From Ignavibacterium sp. (GTDB lineage: Bacteria; Bacteroidota; Ignavibacteria; Ignavibacteriales; Ignavibacteriaceae), in assembly GCA_018335755.1 (NCBI GenBank), contig JAGXRK010000051.1:62001-126000 (forward strand): a DNA stretch of 64,000 nucleotides, given 5' to 3'. A program made the translations under genes and the position numbers. The notes under the pieces are model-generated. The model had not been told where the DNA came from. It was given only the letters and a program-made list of their open reading frames with translations, and ran no database searches. Position 1 is the first letter of the stretch. Every line of letters begins with the position of its first letter. Shown piece by piece: positions 16,374 through 27,326 of the stretch.

Positions 16374-17489
16374 ATGATCCTTTCCTCAGTTTTTTTAAAG
16401 GACTTCAGAAGTCATTTAAATACTTCAATAAATTTCAACATCGGATTAAACTATATAGTTGGCGGTAACGGACAGGGCAAAACCAGTATTCTTGAATCAA
16501 TTTATTACCTCTGTACTACTAAAAGCAATATATCGAGATCAGATGCAGAGGTAATCAGGTTTGATCAAAATAATTTTGAAATAAGGGGGGAGTTTAAAGA
16601 CCTTACAGAAGATAAGGTGCGGGTGATTTATTCAATCAGTGAAAACAAAAAGCTTTACTATCTTAATGATAAATTAGTTAACAGATCAGCAGAAGTTATA
16701 GGAAAGTTTCCGGTTGTTATTTTAACACCTGCAGATCATGCTATTACACAGGGTTCACCGGCTGATAGAAGAAAACTTATAGATTCAATTATTTCCCAGG
16801 CAAGCAGTAATTATCTTTTCTTTCTGCTGGATTATAACAAAACACTTAGGCAGAGAGCATCGCTGCTGAATAGAATGAAGGAATATAAAAATCAGGCTGA
16901 TTATAAAGAGTTGGATTCATGGACAGAAAAATTAATCGAAGCGGGCTCGGAAATAATAAGGTATAGGAAAGACTTTATAGAAGAATATAACCAGTACTTA
17001 AAGGAATCATATTTTGAAATTATGAATAACGAAGAACAGCCAGGCATAAAATACTCTTATTTAAACAACAGCGATAGTTTATATAGTATTAAGGTGGAGT
17101 TCGAAAGATTAATTAAGGAAAGAAGAGATGATGAACTTCGTAGAGGAGTTAATCTTGTTGGTCCGCACAGAGATGACTTTGTTTTTGAAATAAATGATTT
17201 TAACCTTAAAACTTTTGGCTCACAGGGACAAAATAAAACATTTCAAACAGCTCTAAGATTCGCAGAATTTTTTTATCTGAAAGATGTTGTAAATAAAACA
17301 CCTATTTTCCTTCTGGATGATGTCTTTGGAGAGTTGGATACTTTTAGATCGGTTAAAATAAGCGAGTACTTAAAAAAAATTGGACAGGCTTTTATAACCT
17401 TAACCGATTTTGCTAATTTTTCTTTCTTAGTAAAAGATGAAACAGATACTCTTATAAAAATAAAAGACAGGCAAATCACCTATGCCTGA
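16374..17489 (+). CDS. recF: DNA replication and repair protein RecF
   Basis: The 371-residue SMC-like ATPase has Walker A GGNGQGKTSILES near residue 32, the RecF block LTPADHAITQGSPADRRKLID, the ABC signature region FGSQGQNKTFQTALRFAEF and Walker B PIFLLDDVFGELD. It binds gapped DNA and loads RecA with RecO and RecR. It begins one base after dnaN and overlaps the next gene by 8 bp. Confidence 0.96.
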   Translation: MILSSVFLKDFRSHLNTSINFNIGLNYIVGGNGQGKTSILESIYYLCTTKSNISRSDAEVIRFDQNNFEIRGEFKDLTEDKVRVIYSISENKKLYYLNDKLVNRSAEVIGKFPVVILTPADHAITQGSPADRRKLIDSIISQASSNYLFFLLDYNKTLRQRASLLNRMKEYKNQADYKELDSWTEKLIEAGSEIIRYRKDFIEEYNQYLKESYFEIMNNEEQPGIKYSYLNNSDSLYSIKVEFERLIKERRDDELRRGVNLVGPHRDDFVFEINDFNLKTFGSQGQNKTFQTALRFAEFFYLKDVVNKTPIFLLDDVFGELDTFRSVKISEYLKKIGQAFITLTDFANFSFLVKDETDTLIKIKDRQITYA

Positions 17490-17766
17490 TGGTTTTAAAA
17501 GTCTTAAAGAGGTTTTTAACAAAGAACCCGAATTAAAAAAAATAAGAGATGTTGTAAAAAGCAGCGATATAGTTAATGACTTTAATAAGATATTTCCGGA
17601 CCTGAAAAAAATAGTAACGGGTGTTAAAACAAATAAATCAACCCTTATTATTAAGATTGAAAATCCCGTCTGGAGACAGGAACTAAAACACAGGGAAGAA
17701 AACATAATTAAAAAAATAAATTCTTTTTATAATGAAGAAAGAATAAAGCAAATAAGGTTTTCATAA
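17482..17766 (+). CDS. DUF721 (DciA-like) protein
   Basis: The 94-residue basic protein matches the DUF721 family (FNKIFPDLKKIVTGVKTNKSTLIIKIENPVW-type central strands, then WRQEL and a helical end), which sits between recF and gyrB in many bacteria. DciA members of this family are the ancestral replicative-helicase loaders, and the location in the dnaA-gyrB cluster fits that role. It overlaps recF by 8 bp and precedes gyrB by 18 bp. Here the loader role is inferred from family and position. Confidence 0.85.
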   Translation: MPDGFKSLKEVFNKEPELKKIRDVVKSSDIVNDFNKIFPDLKKIVTGVKTNKSTLIIKIENPVWRQELKHREENIIKKINSFYNEERIKQIRFS

Positions 17767-19785
<2,019 letters not shown>

Positions 19786-19813
19786 CTCTTTATAATATAA
19801 ACTTTAATTTAGG

Positions 19814-19842
19814 GCAGCAATTTATCCGGCTGCTGCTTTTTT
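19814..19842 (+). terminator. Intrinsic terminator after gyrB
   Basis: GCAGCA (19814-19819) pairs with TGCTGC (19831-19836), followed directly by six Ts (19837-19842). It closes the dnaA-gyrB cluster. Unusually, the next gene's ATG begins only 4 bp later. Confidence 0.7.
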
Positions 19843-19846
19843 ATAT

Positions 19847-20902
19847 ATGAAATTTTTAATTCTTGCATTATCAGGCATTGGTGACGCACTGATGTTCACG
19901 CCCGCACTGCATCTGTTGCGCAAAGCGCACCCAGCAGCACAAATAGATGTTCTGGTTATGCTTAATGGCGCTAAAGATATCTTCGGCGATAACCCTGATG
20001 TTAACAACGTAATATTCTTCGACTTTATAAAAGAAGGAACCACCAACTCTCTGAACTTTGTTCTTTCATTAAGGAAAAAGTATGATGCAACCATTAATGT
20101 TTATCCATCAAACAGAAAAGAGTATAATCTTATAAACTTTCTTCTGGGTGCTAAAAACAAAGCAGCAGTTACATATCTTCGCGCAAACAAAAGTAATTTT
20201 GGGTGGCTGAACAACATTACTATAAAAGAAAATGATGATCTTCATAATGTTGAGGAGAACATTAAACTTGTTGAAACGCTTTTAGACCAACAGTTCAACG
20301 AGCAACCGAAACTTCAATTGCATACCAGTAAGAAAAACAATTTATTTGCCGAAAACTATCTATTCGAAAAGAACATTACCGCCAGCGATATTATAGTTGG
20401 CTTCCACGCCGGATGTGCAACATTAAAAAACCACATTAAAAGAAGATGGGAACCCGAAAAATTTGCAAAGCTGGGAAAAAGACTTATTGACCACCATAAA
20501 GCAAAAGTTTTTTTATTCGGGGGACCGGATGAGGATGTACTAAAAGAAAACATACGAAACCAGATAAGATCAGATAAAGTTATAGTTATTAAGACACCTG
20601 ATCTTATGAAAAGCGCAGCGATAATGAGAAGATGTAATGTTTTTGTAACCAACGATTCTAGTTTAATGCATATATCATCAGCCCTCGGATTAAAGGTAGT
20701 TGCCATAATAGGACCTACAAACATAAAATATATCAGACCCTGGAAAACGGAGCATAAAATAGTTACTTTAAATCTGGATTGTGCCCCCTGCTTCTTTTAC
20801 TCACCAAAGCCCCTAACATGCTCTCGCCAGGATGTTCAGTTTAAATGTATAAAAGAACTTGATGTTGATCTTGTCTACAAGGCAACACAAAACTTTCTTT
20901 AG
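19847..20902 (+). CDS. Glycosyltransferase family 9 (heptosyltransferase-like)
   Basis: The 351-residue protein starts MKFLILALSGIGDALMFTPA, the classical GT9 N-terminus with the GxGD loop. It contains GFHAGCATLKNHIKRRWEPE in the donor-binding half and NDSSLMHISSALGLKVVAI, the C-terminal ADP-sugar-binding motif. GT9 enzymes add heptose or related sugars to lipopolysaccharide core at the inner membrane. The start follows the gyrB terminator by 4 bp with no visible ribosome-binding site, so the message may be leaderless or made by terminator read-through. An EamA transporter follows by 28 bp. Confidence 0.88.
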   Translation: MKFLILALSGIGDALMFTPALHLLRKAHPAAQIDVLVMLNGAKDIFGDNPDVNNVIFFDFIKEGTTNSLNFVLSLRKKYDATINVYPSNRKEYNLINFLLGAKNKAAVTYLRANKSNFGWLNNITIKENDDLHNVEENIKLVETLLDQQFNEQPKLQLHTSKKNNLFAENYLFEKNITASDIIVGFHAGCATLKNHIKRRWEPEKFAKLGKRLIDHHKAKVFLFGGPDEDVLKENIRNQIRSDKVIVIKTPDLMKSAAIMRRCNVFVTNDSSLMHISSALGLKVVAIIGPTNIKYIRPWKTEHKIVTLNLDCAPCFFYSPKPLTCSRQDVQFKCIKELDVDLVYKATQNFL

Positions 20903-20930
20903 CATTATTACATCAGGCAATAATAATTAG

Positions 20931-21803
20931 ATGGAATTAAAATCCCTGAAATATTGGCTGCCTGTTCCAGCGGTTATATTCTGGGGTGTGTCATTTATTG
21001 CAACAAAATATCTTCTTGATTACATATCTCCCGAAACCATAATATCATTGAGACTTATTCTTGCAGTGTCTTTGCTATTCCCAGCCGCCCTTTTAACAAA
21101 CCGAAAATTTAAGTTAAACCTAAAAAGCCATTTTTATATTTTTATACTTGCGCTGATTGGTGTCTTTCATTTGTGGATACAGGTTTCTGGCATGAAATTT
21201 ACAACGGCATCCAACACAGGGTGGATTATTGGAACCGCCCCGGTTTTTATAGTATTACTGGGAATGATTTTTCTCAAAGAGAAAATAAGCATTATAAATA
21301 CCATCGGAATATTGATTGCCTCATCCGGCTTGCTTCTTTTGGTGGGCAAAGGAAATCCTTTCTCAATAAATATCTTTGAACACAAAGGAGACATACTTGT
21401 TCTGGCCAGTGCATTTACCTGGGGAGTTTACTCAATTGTTAATAAAAAAATATCCCTCGTGTATTCTCCTCTTATGACAATACTATACTTGTTTGTTATG
21501 ATGGCGATACTCATAATTCCGTTTAACATAAACTCTTCCGTAGTTGAATCAGTTATCAACCTTAAGGTATTGGGCTGGATATCTATATTGTTTCTTGGAC
21601 TTTTCTGCTCTGGAGTTTCTTATGTTATCTGGGCATATGCTCTTAGGGAACTCGAGGCAAAAAAGGTCGGCGCATATCTTTACTTTGAACCCCTGGTTAC
21701 AGTTGGTGCAGCGGCTGTTCTTTTAAAAGAAGACATAACATTTCTTATGATGATAAGCGGTTTAATTATAACCATTGGTGTAATACTGGTAAACAAAGAT
21801 TGA
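20931..21803 (+). CDS. DMT-superfamily EamA transporter
   Basis: The 290 residues form ten predicted transmembrane helices in two five-helix EamA repeats. Family landmarks are PAVIFWGVSFIATKYLL at the start of repeat 1, and FTWGVYSIVNKK and LVTVGAAAVLLKEDI in repeat 2. Such carriers export amino acids, nucleotides or other metabolites across the inner membrane; the substrate cannot be deduced. It likely shares a transcript with the upstream glycosyltransferase. Confidence 0.88.
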   Translation: MELKSLKYWLPVPAVIFWGVSFIATKYLLDYISPETIISLRLILAVSLLFPAALLTNRKFKLNLKSHFYIFILALIGVFHLWIQVSGMKFTTASNTGWIIGTAPVFIVLLGMIFLKEKISIINTIGILIASSGLLLLVGKGNPFSINIFEHKGDILVLASAFTWGVYSIVNKKISLVYSPLMTILYLFVMMAILIIPFNINSSVVESVINLKVLGWISILFLGLFCSGVSYVIWAYALRELEAKKVGAYLYFEPLVTVGAAAVLLKEDITFLMMISGLIITIGVILVNKD

Positions 21804-21977
21804 TTAAAAAAGTATTTGAAACACTATTTTCTCTTTATTTTTGAGATCCATCCTGATCTTTTTTAATATTTCACATCAATGATACACATCTTATTAAAAA
21901 TTATTCAACACAAAGTAATTTTTTTTCTAACAAAAGATTTATAATTTCACAAAGCTGACATAAAAATTAGAAACAAG

Positions 21978-22244
21978 ATGAATTTTAACCCTGAAAATCA
22001 AAAACCGGAAATTGATTATCCCTGCGACTGGCATTATAAAATAATAGGCACAAACATTGATGAAATGATTGTTGCCATTGAAGAAATAGCAACAGGTTTT
22101 GAATATGAAATTACACCCTCAAATGTAAGCACCAATGAAAAGTATTTCAGCCTGAACTTAAAAGTTTTTGTTCCTTCAGAAATAATAAGAGATTTAATTT
22201 TTCAGAAGCTGGAAAAACATCTGGCAATAAAATTCGTCATATAA
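21978..22244 (+). CDS. DUF493 (YbeD-like) protein
   Basis: The 88-residue protein matches DUF493: DYPCDWHYKIIGTNIDEM at the N-terminus and the ferredoxin-like strand arrangement FEYEITPSNVSTNEKYFSL...KVFV. YbeD of Escherichia coli lies next to lipB and resembles a regulatory ACT-like domain; its function is unclear. Cytoplasmic. It is 50 bp upstream of an exported protein on the same strand. Confidence 0.8.
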   Translation: MNFNPENQKPEIDYPCDWHYKIIGTNIDEMIVAIEEIATGFEYEITPSNVSTNEKYFSLNLKVFVPSEIIRDLIFQKLEKHLAIKFVI

Positions 22245-22294
22245 AAATTATAGACGGACACCAAATAATATTATTTAATCATTAAGGAGGCTCA

Positions 22295-22795
22295 ATGAAA
22301 AAGTACTTATTGGTTTTTGTTGTTTTTATTTTGGCTTTCAACGGCGTATTTGCTCAGAACTTAGAAGAATTAAAGAGCAAGGTTGAAAAAGCCAATAAAA
22401 AATTTGTTGACGCTATGATAAATAGTGATTTTGATACAATGAATTCTATGTACACCGAAAACGTGATTTCAATGCCCAGTTATCAGCCAATGATACGCGG
22501 TTTAAATGCAATTAAGGAAATGGGAGAAATGCAAAAACAATCCGGCTGGACCACAAAAAACTTTGCTTTGAACATGACAGACCTGATACCGGCAGGCTTG
22601 TTAACAATTGAAATAGGCAACTATGAAATTGTAATGAATATGCCCGGAAATGCTGGCGAATGGACCGATAATGGAAAATATATTACTGTTTGGGAAACAC
22701 AGGAAGACGGCAGCCTTAAGATCAGAGTTGAAACCTGGAATACAGATACAAATCCCTGGGAAAACCAGGGAGAAGAGGATTACGAAGAACCCTAA
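22295..22795 (+). CDS. Exported SnoaL/DUF4440-type NTF2-fold protein
   Basis: The 166-residue product has a signal peptide ending near VFAQ (residue 21) and then one NTF2-like domain: helix KKFVDAMINSDFDTMNSMYTEN, followed by a strand with VISMPSYQPMIRG, which is the DUF4440 pattern. The pocket of this fold binds small hydrophobic ligands or acts as an isomerase, but no catalytic residues are certain. AAGGAGG is an ideal ribosome-binding site 6 bp before the ATG. The gene ends in an acidic tail (GEEDYEEP). Confidence 0.78.
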   Translation: MKKYLLVFVVFILAFNGVFAQNLEELKSKVEKANKKFVDAMINSDFDTMNSMYTENVISMPSYQPMIRGLNAIKEMGEMQKQSGWTTKNFALNMTDLIPAGLLTIEIGNYEIVMNMPGNAGEWTDNGKYITVWETQEDGSLKIRVETWNTDTNPWENQGEEDYEEP

Positions 22796-22836
22796 GTATT
22801 AGACTAATTGACAAGTAAAATGATAAGACCCAGATA

Positions 22837-23349
22837 TCAGATTACCTGTGGTTCCCCTACATTCCGGGTTGCAGTTCTGTGTGGTTTATCAACCGGGAAC
22901 AGTTTATTCAAAACTTCGGTGCGGTAATCAAAAATTTCCTTTATTTTTTTGCTGATTACCAACCTATGCATAATTCTGCCCAGGATGCCAAAGGGAACCA
23001 CATAGCTTACTATATCTTCCATTAAAACCAGTCCATCCTTATCTTTTCTGAATATATGTTCGTGGTGCCACATTTTATAAGGACCAAAACGTTGTTCATC
23101 AACAAAGTAAAAGGGTTCATTAACATGTGCAATTTCGGTAACCCAGGTTGTGGGAATATTAAGTAAAGGTTTAACTGTATAAGAAATTATCATTCCGGCA
23201 CGCATTTTTTGAGGCAAATCAGACATTATTTGAAAGTTTAACCAAGCCGGCGTAATCTTTGTTAAATTTTGGGGGTTAGAGAAAAAATCCCAGGCCGTTT
23301 CTAAAGAAACCGGTAATTTTTGTACTGTTTTCAGTTGATAAATTTTCAT
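22837..23349 (-). CDS. SRPBCC (START-like) family protein
   Basis: The 170-residue protein has the layout of the cyclase/dehydrase-like SRPBCC group: LPVSLETAWDFFSNPQNLTKITPAWLNF at the N-terminus and WHHEHIFRKDKDGLVLMEDIVSYVVPFG in the middle. The long helix near the end lines the ligand cavity in this fold. In other bacteria such proteins stand alone or are fused to nucleoside-sugar epimerases. Ligand unknown. It is convergent with the preceding gene and divergent from the sugar kinase. Confidence 0.82.
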   Translation of the reverse strand: MKIYQLKTVQKLPVSLETAWDFFSNPQNLTKITPAWLNFQIMSDLPQKMRAGMIISYTVKPLLNIPTTWVTEIAHVNEPFYFVDEQRFGPYKMWHHEHIFRKDKDGLVLMEDIVSYVVPFGILGRIMHRLVISKKIKEIFDYRTEVLNKLFPVDKPHRTATRNVGEPQVI

Positions 23350-23414
23350 ATCCTTGCAATATTAATGATGTATGTTTAACAAATTCTTTGAAAATAAAAT
23401 TCCATTATTCTTTT

Positions 23415-24305
23415 ATGAATGCAACCTCTATAGGCGAAATACTATTCGACATATATCCCTCGCATAAAAAACTCGGCGGAGCGCCGCTTAACTTTATTTA
23501 CCACACTAGAAAAATTACCGGAAGCGGAAATATAGTCAGCAGAGTTGGCAAAGATGTATTGGGAACAAAAGCAATTTCGGAAATTAAGAAGCAGGAAATT
23601 CCCACCGCGTATATTCAGATAGACGATATACACCCAACCGGTGTGGCTAATATTGAAATAAACGAAGACAAAGAGCCGGACTTTTCAATCGATACAGAAA
23701 GAGCTTATGATTTTATTGAAAGTAATGACGAAACAGAAGAATTAATTAATTATGAAACGGATGTTCTTTACTTTGGCACTCTTTCTCAGCGCAACCATAA
23801 GTCAAGAGAAACCATACAATCGTTTTTTAAAAGAGGCGGGAAATATTTCTGCGACGTTAACCTTAGACAGAATTTTTATAATCAGGAAATTATAAGACGC
23901 TCAATTGAAACAGCAGACATTGTTAAAGTGAATTATAATGAATTAAGAATTCTTAATGATCTTATGCTTGGCGGCGATTATAAAACCGAAAAAGCCGCGT
24001 TTGAACTAATGGAGCAGTTTGAAATAAGTCTGCTTGCCGTCACCCGCGGAAAGGATGGAGCAACTCTGTTTGAAAATGGTAAACGCAATGATTTTACACC
24101 CAAACAATCTGAAATTGTAGATACAACCGGAGCTGGGGATGCCTTCTCGTCAGTATTATGTATAGGGTTTATGCGGGGATGGGAACTACCGCAGTTAAAT
24201 AAGAACGCAAATGAATTTGCCCTGGAAATTTGTAAGGTAGACGGTGCGTTGCCCAAAGCCGACAGAATTTACGAGGAATTAATTGCTTTAACAAACGGTT
24301 ATTAA
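23415..24305 (+). CDS. PfkB-family carbohydrate kinase (fructokinase-like)
   Basis: The ATG at 23415 is chosen; a TTG nine codons upstream would add an unconserved leader. The 296-residue kinase has SIGEILFDIYPS and GGAPLNFIYH at the sugar site, and the PfkB signature VDTTGAGDAFSSVLCIGF with the catalytic Asp in GAGD and the anion hole. The overall pattern resembles fructokinases. It phosphorylates a sugar hydroxyl with ATP in the cytoplasm. Its stop codon abuts the stop codon of the convergent thioesterase with no gap. Confidence 0.88.
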   Translation: MNATSIGEILFDIYPSHKKLGGAPLNFIYHTRKITGSGNIVSRVGKDVLGTKAISEIKKQEIPTAYIQIDDIHPTGVANIEINEDKEPDFSIDTERAYDFIESNDETEELINYETDVLYFGTLSQRNHKSRETIQSFFKRGGKYFCDVNLRQNFYNQEIIRRSIETADIVKVNYNELRILNDLMLGGDYKTEKAAFELMEQFEISLLAVTRGKDGATLFENGKRNDFTPKQSEIVDTTGAGDAFSSVLCIGFMRGWELPQLNKNANEFALEICKVDGALPKADRIYEELIALTNGY

Positions 24306-24710
24306 TTAGATAGTATAACGCGCAATTATATCTTCAGGAATTCTGACGGGCTTGCCAGACTTTAGGGATATCATTGTGTATGTTAAATAACCCTCCGCAG
24401 CAACCTTATTATCTTTTTTCAGTATCCAGAAACTTACTGTTACCTGTGCCCCACTATAAGATTTAAGCTGAGTTCTCACAACAACTTTATCACCAAGTTT
24501 AAGGGCACGCTTAAATTCAATATAAGCTGTGCTTGCAACCCAGTTAAGACCAGAAGAATGAAACTCTTCCATAGACATTTTATAGTTATTTATCATCTGG
24601 TCAAATCGGGCAGCCTGAACATAATCCAGGTACTTGGAATTATGAACGTGGTTGTTCATATCGATATCATCTGGCCTGATAATGATTTCTGTTTCAAAAG
24701 CCGAATACAT
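24306..24710 (-). CDS. Acyl-CoA thioesterase, hotdog fold (4HBT family)
   Basis: The 134-residue protein has the 4-hydroxybenzoyl-CoA thioesterase signature: IRPDDIDMNNHVHNSKYLDYVQAARF, including the catalytic-site Asp and HVHN helix start, followed by the beta-sheet of the hotdog fold (ALKLGDKVVVRTQLK). It hydrolyses acyl-CoA thioesters; substrate length is unknown. Its 3' end directly touches the 3' end of the convergent sugar kinase. Confidence 0.88.
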   Translation of the reverse strand: MYSAFETEIIIRPDDIDMNNHVHNSKYLDYVQAARFDQMINNYKMSMEEFHSSGLNWVASTAYIEFKRALKLGDKVVVRTQLKSYSGAQVTVSFWILKKDNKVAAEGYLTYTMISLKSGKPVRIPEDIIARYTI

Positions 24711-24797
24711 AAATAATTGTCCGGATAAGTTGCTAAATGGAATTTTTCCGGCGAAGCAGGAAATTCTCCGCCGGAATATTTAGAATATGAAGTGAGC

Positions 24798-27299
24798 TTA
24801 AATTAAACTTTCTTCTTTTGGCCCATTGTTATTGCTGTTATCATTTCCGTTACCGTTACCGTTTAGATCGTCGTCTTCAGAAACAACGCGGGCAATATCG
24901 GCTATTGAATCGCCATCGTTTAACCGGATAACCCTTACGCCCTGAGTGTTTCTTCCCATAACGCGAATATCTTTAACGCTTTGTCTGATAACCATTCCCT
25001 TTGTAGATATTATTACAAGTTCATCTTTGTCAGTAACTTCCATCATAGCAATTAATTTACCAACTTTATCGGTAGTCTTAACGGTAATAACACCTTTGCC
25101 GCCGCGGTTAGTAACCCTGTAATCATTTATGTCCGATCTCTTGCCATAACCCTTTTCAGTTACAACAAGAATGCTTACGCCCCCGCGTCTTATGACCAAC
25201 AGACCAACAACCAGATCACCCTTTCCAAGCTTCACGCCCCTTACTCCGGTTGCTGTTCTGCCCATATCGCGGACATTCTTTTCGTTAAATCTAATTGCAA
25301 AACCATTCTTTGTTCCAATAACAATATCGCTGCTTCCGTCAGTCATTTTAACTTCTATAAGCCGGTCTCCGCCAATAAGGTTTATCGCATTAATACCACC
25401 GCGCCTTACATTGCCATAGGCAGAGAGCACCGTCTTTTTTACAGTTCCCTTTTCTGTTGCCATTACAAGATATTGATCATCACGGAAATCTTTTACGGTA
25501 ACAAAGGCCGTAATATTATCGTCCTTATCTTTTTCAAGAAGATTTACAATGGACCGGCCCTTTGTGGTTCTACCACCTTCTGGTATTTCATGTACCTTAA
25601 GCCAGTAGCACCGGCCCTTATCGGTAAAGAAAAGAATATACTGGTGTGTTGATGCTACGAACATATGTTCTATAAAATCATCTTCTCTCGTTCCGGCACC
25701 AGTAACGCCTTTTCCGCCACGGCCTTGCCGGCGGTATCCGCTAACCGGAAATCTTTTTATAAAGCCGCCATGTGAAATTGTTACAACAACATCTTCCTCG
25801 GCAATAATGTCTTCAAGAGAGAATTCTTTATAGTCTTTTATAATTTCTGTTCTTCTTTCGTCACCGTATCTTTCCTTAACTGCAAGCATTTCTTCTTTAA
25901 TTATTTGTTTCCTTTTTTTCTCGCTTTCAAGTATGCCTTGCAAACGCTCAATTAACTTAATAGTCTCTTTGTATTCATCTTCAATTTTTTTGCGCTCTAA
26001 ACCGGTAAGACGCTGAAGACGCATATCAAGAATGGCTTTTGCCTGTATCTCGCTCAACTTGAATTTTTTCATCAAGTTATTTTTTGCGGTTTCTACGTCT
26101 TTAGATTTTTTAATTGTTTCAATAACGGCATCAATATTATCAAGAGCAATTATGAAACCTTCTAAAATGTGTGCACGTTTTTCAGCAGCGTCTAACTCAT
26201 ATTTTGTTCTGCGGACCAGCACCTCCATTCTATGATCAAGGAAGTGCATCATTGTTTCCTGAAGAGTTAATACTTTTGGCGCTCCGTTAACAAGAGCAAG
26301 CATTATAACACCGAAAGTTACCTGCATCTGTGTGTGCTTAAACAATTGGTTTAATACAACCGCTGGCTGGGCATCACGCTTCAGTTCTATAACTACACGC
26401 ATTCCATCGCGGTCGGATTCATCACGAATGTTAGATATGTCGTTAACTTTTCCTTCTCTTACAAGATCAGCAATCTTTTCAATTAGCGAAGCTTTGTTAA
26501 CCTGGTAAGGAATTTCGGTAATAACAATGTTTTCTCTATCATTTTTAAGCGTTTCAACGTTTGCTTTTGCACGAATAACGACTCTTCCGCGTCCGGTTAT
26601 ATATGCGTCGCGAACACCTTCGTAGCCATAAATAATTCCACCTGTGGGGAAATCAGGGGCTTTAACAAATTTCATTAAGTCTTCAGACTTTAGTTTGGAG
26701 TTATCAAGCAAAGCAACAAGTCCATCAACAACTTCAGCCAGGTTATGGGGCGGTATGTTTGTCGCCATACCAACGGCAATGCCGCTTGCACCATTTACAA
26801 GCAGGTTAGGCAGATATGATGGCATAACAAGAGGTTCTTGCAGAGAATCATCGAAGTTTACGCCAAAGTTAACGGTGTTTTTATCCAGATCACGAAGCAT
26901 CTCATCTGCAATTCGTGCAAGACGCGCCTCTGTGTATCGCATAGCTGCAGGAGAATCACCATCAACAGAGCCGAAATTTCCCTGTCCATTTACAAGCGGA
27001 TAGCGTAGTGAGAAATCCTGTACCATTCTAACCATGGAATCATAAACTGCACTATCTCCATGCGGATGATATTTACCAAGCACTTCACCCACAATACGCG
27101 CAGATTTTTTATAGGGCCGGTTGTAAGCCAAACCAAGCTCGTGCATGCCAAAAAGAACACGCCGGTGAACAGGTTTTAATCCATCTCTTACGTCGGGTAA
27201 AGCCCGCGCAACTATTACGCTCATTGCATAATCTATATAAGAGGATTTCATTTCCTCTTCTAAAGTAACGGGAACAACTTTTTCAAAAATATTGGTCAT
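24798..27299 (-). CDS. gyrA: DNA gyrase subunit A
   Basis: The 833-residue protein has the breakage-reunion domain with the catalytic tyrosine in [18 protein letters not shown], the quinolone region [17 protein letters not shown] with the susceptible-type Ser and Asp/Glu surroundings, and the six-bladed C-terminal pinwheel with the GyrA box [12 protein letters not shown]. It ends in an Asp-rich then Asn/Gly-rich low-complexity tail. The DUF2723 gene lies 27 bp upstream of it on the same strand and could share its transcript. Confidence 0.97.
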   Translation of the reverse strand: MTNIFEKVVPVTLEEEMKSSYIDYAMSVIVARALPDVRDGLKPVHRRVLFGMHELGLAYNRPYKKSARIVGEVLGKYHPHGDSAVYDSMVRMVQDFSLRYPLVNGQGNFGSVDGDSPAAMRYTEARLARIADEMLRDLDKNTVNFGVNFDDSLQEPLVMPSYLPNLLVNGASGIAVGMATNIPPHNLAEVVDGLVALLDNSKLKSEDLMKFVKAPDFPTGGIIYGYEGVRDAYITGRGRVVIRAKANVETLKNDRENIVITEIPYQVNKASLIEKIADLVREGKVNDISNIRDESDRDGMRVVIELKRDAQPAVVLNQLFKHTQMQVTFGVIMLALVNGAPKVLTLQETMMHFLDHRMEVLVRRTKYELDAAEKRAHILEGFIIALDNIDAVIETIKKSKDVETAKNNLMKKFKLSEIQAKAILDMRLQRLTGLERKKIEDEYKETIKLIERLQGILESEKKRKQIIKEEMLAVKERYGDERRTEIIKDYKEFSLEDIIAEEDVVVTISHGGFIKRFPVSGYRRQGRGGKGVTGAGTREDDFIEHMFVASTHQYILFFTDKGRCYWLKVHEIPEGGRTTKGRSIVNLLEKDKDDNITAFVTVKDFRDDQYLVMATEKGTVKKTVLSAYGNVRRGGINAINLIGGDRLIEVKMTDGSSDIVIGTKNGFAIRFNEKNVRDMGRTATGVRGVKLGKGDLVVGLLVIRRGGVSILVVTEKGYGKRSDINDYRVTNRGGKGVITVKTTDKVGKLIAMMEVTDKDELVIISTKGMVIRQSVKDIRVMGRNTQGVRVIRLNDGDSIADIARVVSEDDDLNGNGNGNDNSNNNGPKEESLI

Positions 27300-27326
27300 A
27301 TGTCCTGACTTTAATTAATTCAACTT

